DNA of 64,000 nt from Strongylocentrotus droebachiensis (lineage: Eukaryota > Echinodermata > Echinoidea > Camarodonta > Strongylocentrotidae). Position 1 is the stretch's first letter. Each line of letters opens with the position of its first letter. The notes below the pieces were generated by a model. That model had not been told where the DNA came from, searched no databases, and saw only the letters and a list, made by a program, of their open reading frames with translations. The position numbers were made by a program, and so were the translations under genes. The DNA is taken from positions 37,159 to 101,158 of the forward strand of contig JAVYIG010007504.1 of the NCBI GenBank assembly GCA_035222895.1, in the 5' to 3' direction. Positions 1 through 30,639 of the stretch are shown piece after piece.

Positions 1-865
1 CTCTGAAAACAATATGGGTAGCAACTCTGTCAAAAACTTGAAAAATGTTGCCAATTTGATCGAAAACAATGATTTTGAACCTCTCAATGTGTTGCCGATT
101 AGAGGATTATAAAGCTTTTTTTATTTTTTTAAATTCCTGGCATCAAGCACAATATGATCATGCGAAATAAACGGACTCAGTGTGTGCATAAATTTTCCTC
201 TTTTCTACTCATGTAGATATATTTTTTTAGGGCTCTAAATCAAAAGTAATTGAGCCAAAGCACTGTCTGGACAGAGATAGGCAAGCATACCTTATGTAGA
301 GATGATAGGGTATGTGCCTCTAAGCTAAGTGTTTGGGCAAAGTAAGTATTATAAAAGTAATACATGAAAATAGTGAAAGTCATTGTGTTCAATTATTAAT
401 AAAGGGTCAAAGTTCACTCACTGTATCTGCTAAAAAATTGCATACCATTTGAAAACGGTCATTTGTACGCGCTTGCACAGTCAATTGTTATAATTTGCTA
501 CACTGTAAATACAATGATTGATACACAGATGCTTTAAAATGAGAGCTAAATTCAATATATATTACTTCTTTATACTTATTTCATAGATTCTATACTACTA
601 TAATTATGTATATGTATTCAGATATATTAAAGCACACACAAAAAAGGTTTAAGATTCATGCACCTGGGCATTAATGCACTTGAATAAAATTCTTACAAAT
701 TTATGTGATCAGGACAATAAAGGCTACATTGCACAAATTGAATTATTTTACATTTGATCGAGTCATGTTCTTCTTTCTTTCCGTTTGTTTGTATTTTCAT
801 CATAGTTTTTCCATCATTGACAGAATGTATATGTTTTAGCATTATGGATCTTTTTTCCCCCAAAC

Positions 866-995
866 ATATTGGCCCGAATTCACAAGGGAGGTTTGTCGAC
901 AAACCTTGGTTTTCGTACGTCATATGACGCGTTTTTACGCGTTTTTTACAAACCTGGTTTGTAAAGAAAACCTCCTTTGTGAATTGGGCCAATAT
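866..995. mobile_element. Palindromic MITE-like element
   Basis: The ends are an inverted repeat: TTGGCCCGAATTCACAA on the left, and TTGTGAATTGGGCCAA on the right. Between them lie GAGGTTTGT and ACAAACC blocks that also pair. It is about 130 bp with no coding capacity, so a foldback or MITE-type element. Confidence 0.6.
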
Positions 996-1350
996 TATCA
1001 TCAAGCAAAGCAGACTTTAATATTTTTAAAGTTAATTGTGTATAATATTTAAGATTCAGACTGTATATATTGAGGTTGAACTATACCAAACTTGTGACTG
1101 AGCAAAAATTAATCTGATTTTGAAATGATAAAACTGAATTTGGATACGGATTGTTGTATTGCATGCAAAATGGTTACTTATAATTTTCATTTTTTTTAAG
1201 AAAAACTTAAGGGAAAAGGGCGTTTAAAGTATGTAGGCTATCAAAGCAATCTGAATTTTAAGTAATTGTGCAAGGTGACAAAAGGATGATTAGAAATCCA
1301 TGCAGGATTTCTGTGAAGGGATTATCAGATTGCCCCAAAACTTGGCACAA

Positions 1351-1583
1351 TAAGGCCTAAAAAAGAAGATGTTGTATTGCCCTTTAGGTGCCAAAACATG
1401 GGTCGGTCGGTCGCAAATCAAAAATCCCTCTTTGGGCTAATATTTTTCAATTTTGAATGCTTTAATACATTTTTTTTCTCTAAAAGATGGTTTATTTTTT
1501 AATTTTTTTTAAAGCAGACCGTCGATTTCAAAAATTTGGGTCGGTCGCAAAGGGCAATACAACATCTTTATTTTTAGGCCTAA
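1351..1583. mobile_element. TIR element, about 230 bp
   Basis: The left end reads TAGGCC-type sequence followed by AAGATGTTGTATTGCCCTTT. The right end is its inverse, AAAGGGCAATACAACATCTT followed by TTTTTAGGCCTA. GGTCGGTCG blocks also face each other inside. No coding capacity. Confidence 0.65.
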
Positions 1584-3853
1584 TCAAGTACATTCTGTTT
1601 TTTATTTTATTAAAGTTACAGGAGTTCAAAGTGAAACTAGTACCCGTAGACCACATGTACTGAGAAAGTAAATTTAGATTACAACAAACTTGAGATGAGG
1701 TCAACAAAACGCTGCCAAAAATCACACTTTTAGATAATTTGGTGCATCCTAATTATGAAATTACATGGAAGAGAGTAGATTCTTTTAGGAAATGCTAAGA
1801 ACTAAAATTTGACCACCCTGACCAAGCGCATCTGACTTCTGTACTGAGCTCTAATTGAATGTAATGTTTTATGGTTATTATTTGTGTACAGTTATCTGCA
1901 TCAGTTGAATGTTGGAAATGCAAAATGCAAAGTTTTGGAAAATTTTGATAATTTGATGGATAGTAATTCTTTGAAATTATTTGGATGCCCCCATGGATGT
2001 ATTATAAACACTAGAAGATTGAGCCCCTAAAACACTTGCTCCCGGTAAATTTCAAATAGCGTTTGAGGCAATTCTATGGTAGCTACGACTATGAAAATAT
2101 CAGAATATGCAGCTCTGATATATAATATCCAAACGGGAATAGCGAATTGGTCGATTGCAGTCATGAATTGTTTTAAAGATAAAGTAATATCGGTCTTGAG
2201 AGGGAGCTGTACAACATAAATTTTGTTTATTATTTACAATTTTATCACTTAAAACTTGATTTCAACCACGACAACGATCATTGAATATTGTAAAATCGCA
2301 TATTCTTCTAATATGTTCATTTGAACTAGATTCATGACCCCATACCAAAACTTTGTATTACCTTCAAGAAGATTCAACTTGACAATTTGGCTAATGCAAA
2401 TTTGAGTTATCCAGAGTTAAGTGTAATTCTGTCATCACCCCATAGCATAGCTTATCTTGCCATATAAGGTCTTATTCTACAGCACTGGAATATAAACACA
2501 AAATAACACACAGCCATTTCTTTTACTGAGTTGTGTTTTATTTCATACAATATACAATATACAATTCCAACCATACCTGAACACACATGATATAATCCTA
2601 GGCATGCATACAAACATAGCTCGACAGGAAAGTATTTTCAATTTTGACATTTTTACAAGACGAGGAAGCACAGAAAGAAGGGCTCAAAATTGATGACAAC
2701 TTTATCAAGCCAAAGAGACATTCTATAATTCCAATTTTGAAAAATAAACGGCACAATTGCAGTCATTTATAATAAATTTGTCTTTGCAATCTAAAATTGA
2801 TGAATGATTTCTATTAACGAAATATCTGCTTGCTTTCAAATCTTGTTTTCTCCTCTATATTTGTTTTGTTTTTCTTGCTTGCTATAATCAATGTAATATA
2901 TACCTTGTATTCTATAACACACTGTGTCACGGACATGGGTTTTACACGTTGGCTTTTTTATTCATGTTGTTACAACAGCCATTTTGAATAAAGATGAGAC
3001 ATTTTTTCTAAATTTTTCTTGAACATGGACCACAAAAAGCCATTTGACTTTACTTAGATAAAGCATCAACATGTACATGTACAATATGCATATATTAAAG
3101 TGGCATGCTAATTTATAAAACATGTAGTGAGTACAGGAGACATGTTCACAAATGTATTGAAACTCAGAAATATGTTTAAAAGGGACGCTCACACCCTTTC
3201 ACCATCAAGGAAAAATAAAAGCAGAGAAATTGAGATTCATTAATTTTGCATCTTCAAAATGACAAATTTCAGGATTCTTCACTTTAATAACTTGACATTT
3301 TCCATAAATCTTGTGTTCAAATTTCTTTTTCTGTGATCACAAAAAAATATTCACAGCTTTGTAACTGAAACCAAGTTATATTTGCCTCTGAAAAATACAG
3401 ACACAAACAAATGCATGCATATTGGATATATCAAGAGATTAGTATAGCACTATGTGCAACAAACTTTTAGTAAACGCACAATCAACATCTATTTCATATA
3501 TATCTACACTTTGAGTAGTACTTCCAACTTTGACATTACCGACCCAAGAGGTCATTTTCAAATGACCTTTGTCTCTCAAATGAAATAATAATAATAGTAA
3601 TAATAATGATAATAATAATAATCTTTTAAAGTCCACTCCAAATGACTTATATATATATATATATGTGTTAATAAGAAAGTTACTCTTCAACTGTTTGAAT
3701 TTCTCATTTCTTATGAGAACCAAGATTTTAAGGGTCGTAACAAAGCAAATTTGGATCCAGGGGGCCCAAAAGACCCCCTCCTTTTAAGGAAAGATCGTAA
3801 AAAAACATTTTCCAGGTGTAAAAACGCCTTCCCCCACTCCCATTAAGCAAGCA

Positions 3854-3857
<4 letters not shown>

Positions 3858-3898
<41 letters not shown>

Positions 3899-3930
3899 AA
3901 GAGAGAAAGAAAGAGAGAAAGAGAAGGGGG
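3858..3930. repeat. (GA)n microsatellite with a poly-C run nearby
   Basis: An uninterrupted GA run grades into GAAAGA repeats. A run of C residues follows near 3977-3990. Confidence 0.9.
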
Positions 3931-5027
3931 AAAAGGAAAATAATATGCAAATATAAGCCTCTCTTGGAGTAACATCCCCCCCCCCCCCCCATCCCGCCCC
4001 TTTGGGGCACTTGGGAGGGATGACATGATCCCCAGATCTGCTCCTGCCAAGTTTGAGACTCCTCTCAAAACATCTATGAGTTACAGGGTGATTTGTACCG
4101 CGATATAAGCAGGATTGTTATCTATCCTTTAATAAAATCAACATATATGTTTCTCTTGCTAACATTCATCATTTTAAAAGGCATTCTAAAAGACAAATAA
4201 ACTATCTCCGGCATAATTAGGCCTATATGATTTTATGGTAATTTGAACAGAGGAGTAAGGTATATGAAGAATTAACATAATTCTTTCAAAAGATTGAACA
4301 TGAATGTTTTAAAACTAAATATTCATAATTGTTTCTAATGAGATACCGGTATACAAAAAATAATTTCCTCTTGCGATCATGTGCAAACATTCAATAGTAC
4401 CTTCACACAGAGTCCCAAAGTGCCTGTATACACACCCCAAGAGTTCTATCTTTCAGATCAACTGTCTTTACACTGTACATATCGGTCTGGCATAGCATCA
4501 GCACTCGTATAAACATTTTACTATGTACATATTTCAAGTTTCAAGTGGGAGCCTTAATTACATATCTTTATCTCGAATTGCATCAAAAATATAATTGGTA
4601 TTCTATAATTTCAAAGTTCTAAATCATACTAAACCTTTTAGGCCAATATGGTCTTATATTTATATCATCTTTTGTATTACAATAATACTTATTTCATCAT
4701 TTGTCTATGCCAATGTGACCATGTCAAATAATGATTGCAAAAATAAAAATCAAACATCAAAGCAATCAATGAAATTACAGAGAAGTATCTCTACAACTTT
4801 TCTTTAAAATTGTGATTCATTTGTCTCAACACAAACTGTCAATGTGAGAACATATCTTATTGACCACAGACAGTGGTCATGATTTTGAAACAAAGTTTAA
4901 GAAAAATAAATACAAATATTTCTGTTTCATGTTACACATTCGTTGAAATGCTGTTTGCATTTTTCAATATGATCTACACATCAAACATTTTTTCTTCAAA
5001 AAATCAAACCAATAATTTTTTCATCAT

Positions 5028-5125
5028 ACAGTCAAACCCGTCTATAGCGACCGCCCACAGGAAACACAAAAGTGGCCTTTGTAGACAGGTGGTCACTAAA
5101 GCAGGACTTGATGAAAGTCAAATTA
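5028..5125. repeat. Dispersed repeat, 'gtctatagcgaccgcc' family
   Basis: The core reads ACAGTCAAACCCGTCTATAG, then GACCGCCCA, a GGAAACAC block and a GACAGGTGGTC block. Related copies lie at 10208-10393, where two arms face each other and end CAGGTTTGACTGTA, and at about 17610-17682. These are members of one interspersed inverted-repeat family inside and beside the AMPK gene. Confidence 0.6.
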
Positions 5126-6074
5126 CATTAAGCTGAGTAGATACAATACAGCTTATAAGAAAATAAAATCAGCAATTTTCGTTCATCTTTCGATTGACAC
5201 AAGAGGGCATATATAACCTTTGCATTCATTTCATCTCATAATAGAAACCGTCAAATTGGTCCAATATACATCCAGACTGAATGAAGAAGCTGCATTTTTA
5301 CTACAAACCTCAATTCCAATTCCAATTCCAATTTGTTAGTCCCTAAACATCAGCCTGTAAAGCCATGATAATGAATATAAACTATAAACAAATCCACTTT
5401 GTGATTTTCCAATTATACTCCTTTCACATAATGAACATCCACTCTGTTTCTTGATATTTTTTCTTTTCATGAACAATTTGGTTTGTTTTTCAACAAAATC
5501 ACCTGAATAGCCCTTGATGTACCACCTCCATTTACATACACCTAATACATCCTAATATGACATCAAATATAGAGTACTGTAAAAGTGATATAGTTTTAGA
5601 TTTTTCTCATTTTCAGTGTTAACTAGAAGAAATTAGAATAAATCTGCTTTAAGATTTAAAAGCAGGCCAAATATTACCTCCTTAATATCACGTTATTCCC
5701 TCAGTTGTTTGGTTGATGATTCTTAGTCGCCTATCCAAAAACAATCCTGTACATTTCTTACAAGTTTAAGATATCAACTACTGTTATTTGTATGAAGGGT
5801 TTTGCGCTAACCGGAAAAATCAGTGTATATTTAATACGCTTTGCACAAAAGTACCTGGATGACCTTGTCAAATTTTTACAATTATCACAGTTTGAGGTTT
5901 GTGAACTCATAAATTGTGATAACTTGTTTAGATACGGTAGGCTGCGAGAATGGATGTCTGCATGCAGCTCTTGCAAATTGCTCCAGTAAGAACAGAAATG
6001 AGGTTTTCCTCCCTGTGTTTGATGTTGAAGTTAATACCCCAAAAAAAAAGGATGTCATGGGTACAAGTTGATGT

Positions 6075-6573
6075 ACTTATGGTGCATTCAAGCGACAATT
6101 TTTCACGCTAGAAACACGGCTTTCAAAGACGTTTAGTTTAAAACCAATTGCGTTCAAGTGATTTCAAGCGATTTTTCGTCGGTCGTGAAAATAAACGTGT
6201 TTCAAAACGCAAACATGAAACACTGAAAAAGATGCGTTTGTATCGTAATTCTGCACGTTCGCTAAAAATCGCTTGAACGCAACGAGATGCCAATCAAGAT
6301 TCTGTAACGTCATCATCGTGGCCTGCTACCGGTTTGGCTGACAGTCGACCGTAAACAAATTCAGAAAGCATGTGGCGAAGTTGACCTATACTTCCTGGGT
6401 CAAACTGCGCAGTGTGATAAGCAGTGGCTGGGTTTGAAATGAGCGAGAATCAGCTTTGATGAAAAAATCGCTTTGACACTCTCCTGCAGTAACCATGTAT
6501 TTTAACATTTTATTGAATTTTTAATTCATGTTTGTGATTCTAATGTCAAAAAAATCGCTTGAACGCACCCTAG
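6075..6573. mobile_element. TIR element, about 500 bp
   Basis: The left end, GGTGCATTCAAGCGA, and the right end, TCGCTTGAACGCACC, are inverted copies. Further inverted copies of the TCGCTTGAACGCA motif lie inside. Non-coding; it lies just 3' of the AMPK alpha stop codon and could supply part of its 3' UTR. Confidence 0.6.
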
Positions 6574-6726
6574 ATTTAATATGATATTGCTTTTCTTTTG
6601 AGAGATACAAGGGAATATCGCACTTGCTTTCAAGAAAGGCATCGACTCTGTTTAGAACATGGATTAACGCCGTTCTGGCTCTGAAAGGGTGTCGATGCCT
6701 CTGGTTCGCCCTCTGGATCATCCTCC

Positions 6727-23930
<17,204 letters not shown>

Positions 23931-24416
23931 TTTGTTTTTTCAGCTCGTAAGTTTCTCGATATCTATCTCGTGTTTACGTGCCGAATTATTCCGATGCCGT
24001 TCGGGCTCAGTTCGGGCTCATATTCGAGGTCAATTGCTCAAGCTTTGTCAGTATTTATAATATTTGTACGGTTCTTTTTATATATAAATTGTTATCAATT
24101 TTATTAATCATAAAATATAAATTGAAATTAGATTATTACAAGTATTATATTATTAAAAAGAAATTATCGACATGAATCAATAAGCATTTAATATTTTTGT
24201 ATTCAATTTAAGGATTGGCAACATTTGAACGCGCGCAAGCACGTGCAGATTTGTTGATCAACATTGCAAAAGCGCGCGCCGTGCCATGGATTAGAGTTAG
24301 ATAGCTAGCTGGACATAAAGGTCGAGCACGAAGGCGTGATCTCGGCGCAGCGGCCCCAAAGTTTCGGCCAAGCTTTTCCAGAGAGTACTGATACAACTTG
24401 TTGAACTTATGAAACC
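23931..24416. promoter_or_regulatory. Shared divergent promoter region of AMPK alpha and ARMC7
   Basis: The two ATGs lie 486 bp apart, head to head. The interval includes an AT-rich middle (about 24060-24200) and a GC-richer block with GCGCGC motifs near the ARMC7 side (24227-24275). No TATA box at a convincing place was found on either strand. Bidirectional use is inferred from geometry alone. Confidence 0.55.
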
Positions 24417-27400
24417 ATGTTTGGCTCAAGGGAAAGGCTTGAAGCTCGCACACCAGTCGATGGGATTGGGAGATTACAGCATCTACAAAACTTGGTGACC
24501 GAGTTTCAACAAACACAAGACGATGGTATTTTTTCCCTTTCTATATTTAGCCTTTCGAGGGACTTTATTTAGAGTCTAGACTCTAATTGTTCATACCTAT
24601 TTACAACAGTGTTTATATACAGAATTCATGCAATTGTAACATATCATGTATAAACCCTAGATCTAGAAACGTGAAACTAATGTGACATAATCACTAACTA
24701 AAAGACTTATTAACTAATAGAGTAGCTAGATCTAGACTATTCCCCATCCAGAAATAGGTCTATATCAGGATATAGATCTACAACATCGTGTATTAAGGTA
24801 AAGTAAAAGTAAAGTATACCCTCATACTCAAAGTAAAACTCCCCCATTGTTCCCTTGTGTTTTGTTCGCTTACTCCAAATGGGTATAGTCTACACCTGAT
24901 GTTGGAAAATGAGGCAGACACAATTTGACAAATTCTTAAAGAGACAGAAAATTCATTTGTTCAATTAACGGCAGTTTTTTCTTCAGTTTATTTGGTATTT
25001 GATTTGAATTTTATTTTATAACTCTTGACTTCTCTCTATTATCCTCCAAACTGACCAAAGGGATATTTAATAGTGGTATTATTATTTGCTGTATCCATTT
25101 ATCTCTATCTATCCATCTGTCATGTCTATCTCTTATGTCCCATAGCATTGAAGCCATTGTGGGGCGACAATGAAATGGACCTTGAAACACAAGTACTCCA
25201 AACCTTCCTGTCTTCTGCTGTTCTAGTCAGCCACCCAAATGATATTCCCATTCACTGCTTGATGTTATCAATATCAGTCCAGTTGGTCTGCCCCTTTTAA
25301 TTACTGGTACTCTCCCATCAGTTCCTCCTTGCAAGATGATGTCGTCCAATTAATATTCTTCCAGCTGCATGTCGTAACCACTGTAGCTGTCACAGCTGTT
25401 TTGAGATGATCATGTTCCCCTATCCAACTTAAGATTATCTCTCTCACTTTCTTGGTGGACGTAAGCGCAGCTTTACAAAACATTGACTAATAATAATATT
25501 GTTTACTGTTTGTATTCATTCACAGGTTGTAGAGAGCAAGTGCTGGCAAACTTGGCAAACTTTGCCTATGACCCCCTGAATTATGAGCATATCAGACAGT
25601 TGAACGTGATGGATCTATTCCTAGGTAAGTATTGGAGCATTTATTTGTTGATTAAAAAAATATATATTTACAATCCCATGGCTATACGATAAGACCATAA
25701 TATTATTTCAATGCAGTGTTAATTGTCATGCACTATCAACAATCAGTTCAATTTCATAGTTTTGATGGTTCATCACATCTTTGAATTTAAAGAAAGAAAG
25801 AAAGAGAAGGAAAAAAAAGGGCTACAGCAGTCACTAAATCGGGCTTGCCTCTTTACTCATTTGAGTTTATTTCTTCACAAATGTGTATCAGTGTACCGGT
25901 ACTCAATATTGTATACCAATATTTGTTCACATCAAACAGTATTTTTTTCAATGTGGTATTTATAAAAATAGAGTTGATAACAAAAGAGAAAGAAAGAAAG
26001 AAGAAAAAAAAAGAGATAAAACAAACAATCTTGATATCACATATTGTGATTGGGTAACTTGACAGTTTTTAACAGTGTAGATTGTAGAAGACCCATTAGA
26101 TACATGTAATTGAAATATTGAATTTCTGTATTGAATACAATTTATTATTATTTGTATTATTGAATTCTCCAATACCCTTGGTAACATGGGAATAATTGTC
26201 AATGTCATTTGTGTTGCATCATCTAAACCCCACGGCCCTGTTTCATGAACTTGTTATCTATAACAACTGCTAAATTTCTATGATGTATTTGCACTCGATC
26301 AGCTGATCAAATGCCACAATTTCAGTAGCTTAGTTATAACAGTTATTGTAACTTGTTGTATGAAACAGTTAGGGCCGTGATATCAAAACAGGATTACATT
26401 TTTTTCAGAAGATTTCTCTTTGTCTCCTGACATGGTTGCATTAATTTGTTTTGTTTTATTCTTTTGTTTTGATTTGTTTTGTTTCTTTTATTTTTGACAG
26501 ATACCTTGAGTGAACCATCAGAGAGGCTGGTTGAGTTTGGTATCGGCGGACTGTGCAATCTTGCTCTAGGTAACGGGATGTTTAAGAATGGTTGTCAAAG
26601 ACATAGTAATTTAAGAATACAGGGGGATTGATAACCCCTTGAAATTTATCAGCAATGTCTGTCACTTGGAGATCATAGCCTGTTCAGTTTTACATCCCCC
26701 TCCATCATTATTGGATTAATATTCTATAGCTTTGTTTGAAAGTTTGTTTTTTAAAATCACAAATACAGTCATTTTCTTTCATTTTTAGATTGAAGATAAT
26801 TTGTAACTCACATTATATGCGTAAAAATATGTGCGTGTGTATATAGAGACAAATTAATTACCTCCATCTAGGCGTCTGCATTTGATATGGTTGTCTTACT
26901 TTATAAATGCTTTTATTTTGTTTCTTTCTTTTCTTCTAGATAAGGAGAACAAGGCTCATATTCTAGCAAACGATGGTGTTTCTCTTGTAAAAGAGTGTTT
27001 GTCAAGGTGAGATGAATTAATGACCTTAATAATATACCTTGTTGGTTATCGTTTAAGGTGTAGTAAATCATAGAATTGTTTTCCTATACAACAACAAGGT
27101 GTCAAAAGATCAAAATGTTTTTTTTCTCAATCAAACTAATGTGTTGAACAGCTAACTTTGAATATAACATCATTTCTGATATTCGACTAAAATGTCAACT
27201 GTACACTGGGTTTACTCGTTAACTTTTGTCTAAATTCAAGTTTAGCAAAGAAAGCTAGCCCGAGATCTACAACATAATCTTTAGGGGGTTATGCTATGGT
27301 CACATTACCCAAAAGTAGCCTGCTCGGCGGCCGAGCGGCGAGTTTTTAACCAATTCTGCCCGGCGGCTGCCCGGCCACCGAGCGGCGACCGCCCAGGCAC

Positions 27401-30400
27401 CGCTCGTTTTTAGGGCATCGCTCGGTTCGCCGCTGAAGTTTAAGCGCAGAGTTAAAATTTGGGCGGCGCCTGCTCACTTTTCACTCGCCGCCCAAAATAC
27501 GCTCGGTGCCTGGGCGGTCGCCGCCCGGGCACCAACCTAATCGCTGGGTGATGCCTAATTCCAGCAGCGACCGAGCAGGCTACTGATCGGTCGGTCGCTG
27601 CTCTGATTTGTGACCATAGCTTTAGTATACCTGGATCCCTTTATCTTCATGAAAACAATAACAAAATAAAGTACTCGGTATTAAAAAAAAAAAATCACTA
27701 TTTTGTTCTTTTACAACTTAGAAACTTTGTATTGTGAATTCAAATAAATAGGATAATTCCTATTTAGATAAGGCCATGTAAAATTGATTTCATGTTGATC
27801 GTCCCCGCCCGCTTCCTTTTTGGGGGCCGCCTCCTATTTTTTGTTATTTGTTATTTTTTTTTTATTTTTTTTTTTTTGAAAGAAAAAAAACATGAAAAAC
27901 ACTGCTAAAATGGCTCTATTTCTGATTAAAAAAAAAAAAATTGTCGGCGGCCATCTTGAACAAAAATAGCCTCGACTGTCAGGGAAAATGTACCGAGCGG
28001 CCATTTTGAGCGGCCATTTTGAAATATCAAATATCAAATAACATGGTACACCCTCCTCCTCTTTTTCAAAAAATCCGGACGATCAACATGTAATCAATTT
28101 TACATGGCCTAAGTGTTAATCTTGACCATTTGCCATATTTTCTTCTAGTCCGAATGAAGAGACTGTACTATCAGCCATCACTACTCTAATGTACCTCATG
28201 ACACCAGCTTCTAAAGAAGGTAATTACAGTGGATATTATTGATATTTTTTGAAAATTGGTTGCCAATGTCATGGAGAGTTCTTTGACTAAGAATTTTCCT
28301 TCCCATAAGTTGCCAAACATGCCTTGGTATTAGTATTCACTCAAAGTAAGAGACAAATCATTTGCATTCTGAATCGGTGAATGATTGATGCAAAGATGGA
28401 GGCTGGGGTTGATGGGGTGTATAGTGCTCTGGACCCCCACCCTCCTCCCCTTTTCTTTACTTCTGCTGGTAATTTAGTACTTATTCCTCTGAAAAACAGT
28501 GACCAGTGATATAATAATAATAATGGTTGGTTCTTGTAAAGTGCTCATGTCTGTAAGACTTAACACTCCTGGCTCTGCACAATATCAAGGTGTTCTTTTG
28601 TTTTGTTTGTTATACTTTTTTGGGAGAGGGGGCTTGCCAGAGTTTTTAAAGACCTGTGCAATTCATTAACTCGCAAATTGTTCTGGTTCCACCTGCTCTA
28701 GGTTTGATCGCTAAATTATCAGTTTGTTTCTTCAAATGATTTTTCTATCTTACAGAAATCACAGCGCCCCCTATTGTTGAGTGCATGCAGAGGTTCGCGG
28801 GGTCAAGCAGCAAGAGAACGAGTAACGTAGCCAACGTCTTTCTCCAGGTATGTGTCCCATTTTATTCATTCACATGCAAGTGCAAATTCTTTTCAAATTA
28901 CAGTAGATAACATCCCACCTCATCGATCGAGGTGCAATGCAGTTGATCAGTGGTAGAGCAGTGGTCTTGTAACCAGGGGGTCGTTGGTTCAAAGCCAAGT
29001 TAATGCACGAGTATCCTCTGGTGAGGCATACCAGGTCCCTCGGAGAATGACTTGAAGCTGTTGGTCCCCTGGTTGATCGCGAACAAACATACACCTGCTT
29101 TCTTAGCAGTCGGACAAAAACAAACCCATTACACAAAAAACAAAACTAGGTAATTTTTGCTGTTCCATCTTCTTTTTCTAACCCTGATATAACCAGGTTT
29201 CAATCCAAGAAGATACTTTCGTGGTGGTGGTTATTTTACCTGACTGCTAAGAAAGCATAAATGCTTGTTAGTAAGCAACCAGACGGCCGGTCCCAAGAAT
29301 TTGTTATAAGGAGGTTATTAATTCATTTGTTAATTTGAAATGATTTTTTGTTTGAGTCTGATGAAAGTTAGTATTTTACTTACAGATCAATTTTATGACG
29401 ACGGGTGAGGCCTTGTTAAATTTGTTTTTTCATGAAAATCCATTTTTACAAACAAGCTCATGATCTTGTTAAAGAGGAAGTCCACCCTGATAATTAGCTG
29501 GCAGCAAAATGAGAGAAATATATGAGTGAAAGTTTGAGCAATGTCCTATTAAAAATAGGAATGTTGTGAATTTGGAAGGGTCCTTGCAAGATATGTCACA
29601 GAGTTCCCTTTTTTGTGTTTGCTTGATTGGAACTTCAATAATTCCTCATTCCTAATTGGATTTTGCTCAATGTTTTACTGACTTGTTCTTCTCGTTGTTC
29701 TGCTTCTATTAAAACCAACTTAATATCACGATGGGCTTCCCATTTGAAGCATCTACCTGATGAATGCATTTTATGTGTATGAGCTGTTGCTTACATACAA
29801 GTTTTCAGTACCTGTAGGCAAGATCCACTTTAATATTCAGAATTTCAGATCCATGTTCAACACAACTAGGCCTGTCCTACAAAGAGTTAATATCAATCGC
29901 AACTATGCACAGAGGAGATAAAAGATTGCAAACTTGAGATTGATTTGGATCAATTGCAACTCTTTGTAAGATAGGGCCCTGGTCTATCAATTCTTTTCAA
30001 AAATATCTTGAGCTTCATGATCCATGAAGAATATGTTCACCTCACTTTTACTCTTCTTGATTTGAATCATGTTCAATTCTCAAGTCTTTCATCACATTTC
30101 TAGTTTAGTTTACATAATAATTTCATGAACTTAGCAGTGAGTATTTAGCCATGGCCACCAAGCATTTACTGGTATGGTACGCGTTTTAAAGGCCCACTGC
30201 ACTACTTCTAGCTACTTGCGCCCTCTATACAACAAACAATGCCTAATCGGTGACCATTGGTCCCCCATGATCCTCTTTTTCTTATGTTAACTGAGAGCCG
30301 AGTTGATGAGATAACCACCTGTTCAGTGACCTTGCAGGGCAGTCTAATCCCTCCTGTAAACTATGGCAGATAAGCTTTAAGATTTAACACTGATTGTGCA

Positions 30401-30569
30401 ACTTTGCTTAAATTGTTGAAAAAGTCATAAGAATTCTTGTTTTCATTTGCAATAACTTTAGGATTACTGTACACCAGATCAACGCCTCAAGGCACAGTCA
30501 CTGTTGTCACCCACAAGTTCAGTAGTTGGGATACCATTACCACCCGAACCCCAGCAGGAGCCAAGATGA
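24417..30569 (+). CDS. ARMC7: Armadillo repeat-containing protein 7-like (7 coding exons)
   Basis: Small armadillo-fold protein; in vertebrates ARMC7 is about 198 aa and has been linked to the spliceosome. Exons: 24417-24525, 25526-25624, 26501-26569, 26940-27006, 28149-28219, 28756-28847, 30462-30569. All are GT-AG and phase-consistent, giving 615 nt and 204 aa. The protein starts [20 protein letters not shown] and continues [69 protein letters not shown], then a C-terminal [13 protein letters not shown]. The [19 protein letters not shown] and [15 protein letters not shown] blocks match vertebrate ARMC7 closely. An upstream start is possible but this ATG aligns with the family N-terminus. 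It shares its promoter interval with AMPK alpha. Confidence 0.93.
26231..26376. mobile_element. MITE in ARMC7 intron 2
   Basis: ACGGCCCTGTTTCATGAACT on the left pairs with AACTTGTTGTATGAAACAG and GGGCCGTG on the right. AACAACTGC and AACAGTTATTG also face each other. Non-coding. Confidence 0.7.
27285..27625. mobile_element. GC-rich MITE in ARMC7 intron 4
   Basis: Ends GCTATGGTCACATTAC and TTTGTGACCATAGC are inverted. Inside, AGTAGCCTGCTCGG faces CCGAGCAGGCTACT. The interior holds several overlapping GGCGGCCGAGCGGCG-type words. It stands out as a GC island in AT-rich surroundings. Confidence 0.75.
27769..28112. mobile_element. MITE with 34-bp TIRs in ARMC7 intron 4
   Basis: AGGCCATGTAAAATTGAT followed by a CATGTTGATCGTCC block faces GGACGATCAACATGTAATCA followed by TTTTACATGGCCT. 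The interior has GGCGGCCATCTTG and GCGGCCATTTTGA repeats. No coding capacity. Confidence 0.8.
28935..29000 (+). mobile_element. tRNA-like head of a SINE
   Basis: Box A-like GATCAGTGGTAGAGC and box B-like GGTTCAAAGCC are spaced as in a tRNA. The intervening loop, GGTCTTGTAACCAG, would give a TGT (Thr-like) anticodon. The acceptor stem is not maintained, so it is not a functional tRNA. The element probably continues to about 29130. An inverted CTGACTGCTAAGAAAGC block lies at 29240. In ARMC7 intron 6. Confidence 0.55.
29868..29986. mobile_element. Short MITE in ARMC7 intron 6
   Basis: TAGGCCTGTCCTACAAAGAG pairs with CTCTTTGTAAGATAGGGCCC. TATCAATCGCAACT and GATCAATTGCAACT are nearby. Confidence 0.6.
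30188..30355. repeat. Dispersed repeat, copy 2
   Basis: It matches 15025-15250 in content and order (CCCACTGCACTACTT, CCCCCATGATCCTCTTTTTC, GATGAGATAACCACCTG, CTTGCAGGG) with an estimated 85-90 percent identity by eye. Confidence 0.75.
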
Positions 30570-30639
30570 CGAGATATTCCTGATCTTGGAAAACCTCTTG
30601 GAACTTTTTGACCACTGTACTGCAGAGCAAAATCTTCAG

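Larger units (their letters stand above)
1..6726. other. Flank downstream of the AMPK alpha gene, no supported gene
   Basis: AT-rich sequence 3' of the AMPK alpha stop codon. The short reading frames here show no domain, no splice-consistent neighbours and no codon pattern I recognise. Part of it is probably the long 3' UTR of AMPK alpha, but I could not place its polyadenylation site. It holds several small inverted-repeat elements (866-995, 1351-1583, 6075-6573), a GA microsatellite near 3858 and one copy of a dispersed repeat near 5028. Confidence 0.5.

Noticed and set aside
3784-4068. Minus-strand frame with a long (SL)n tract
   Set aside because: Product of the GA microsatellite; no domain and no splice-consistent partner.
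28935-29000. Functional tRNA-Thr gene
   Set aside because: Box A and B are recognisable but the acceptor and D stems do not pair; better explained as a SINE head.
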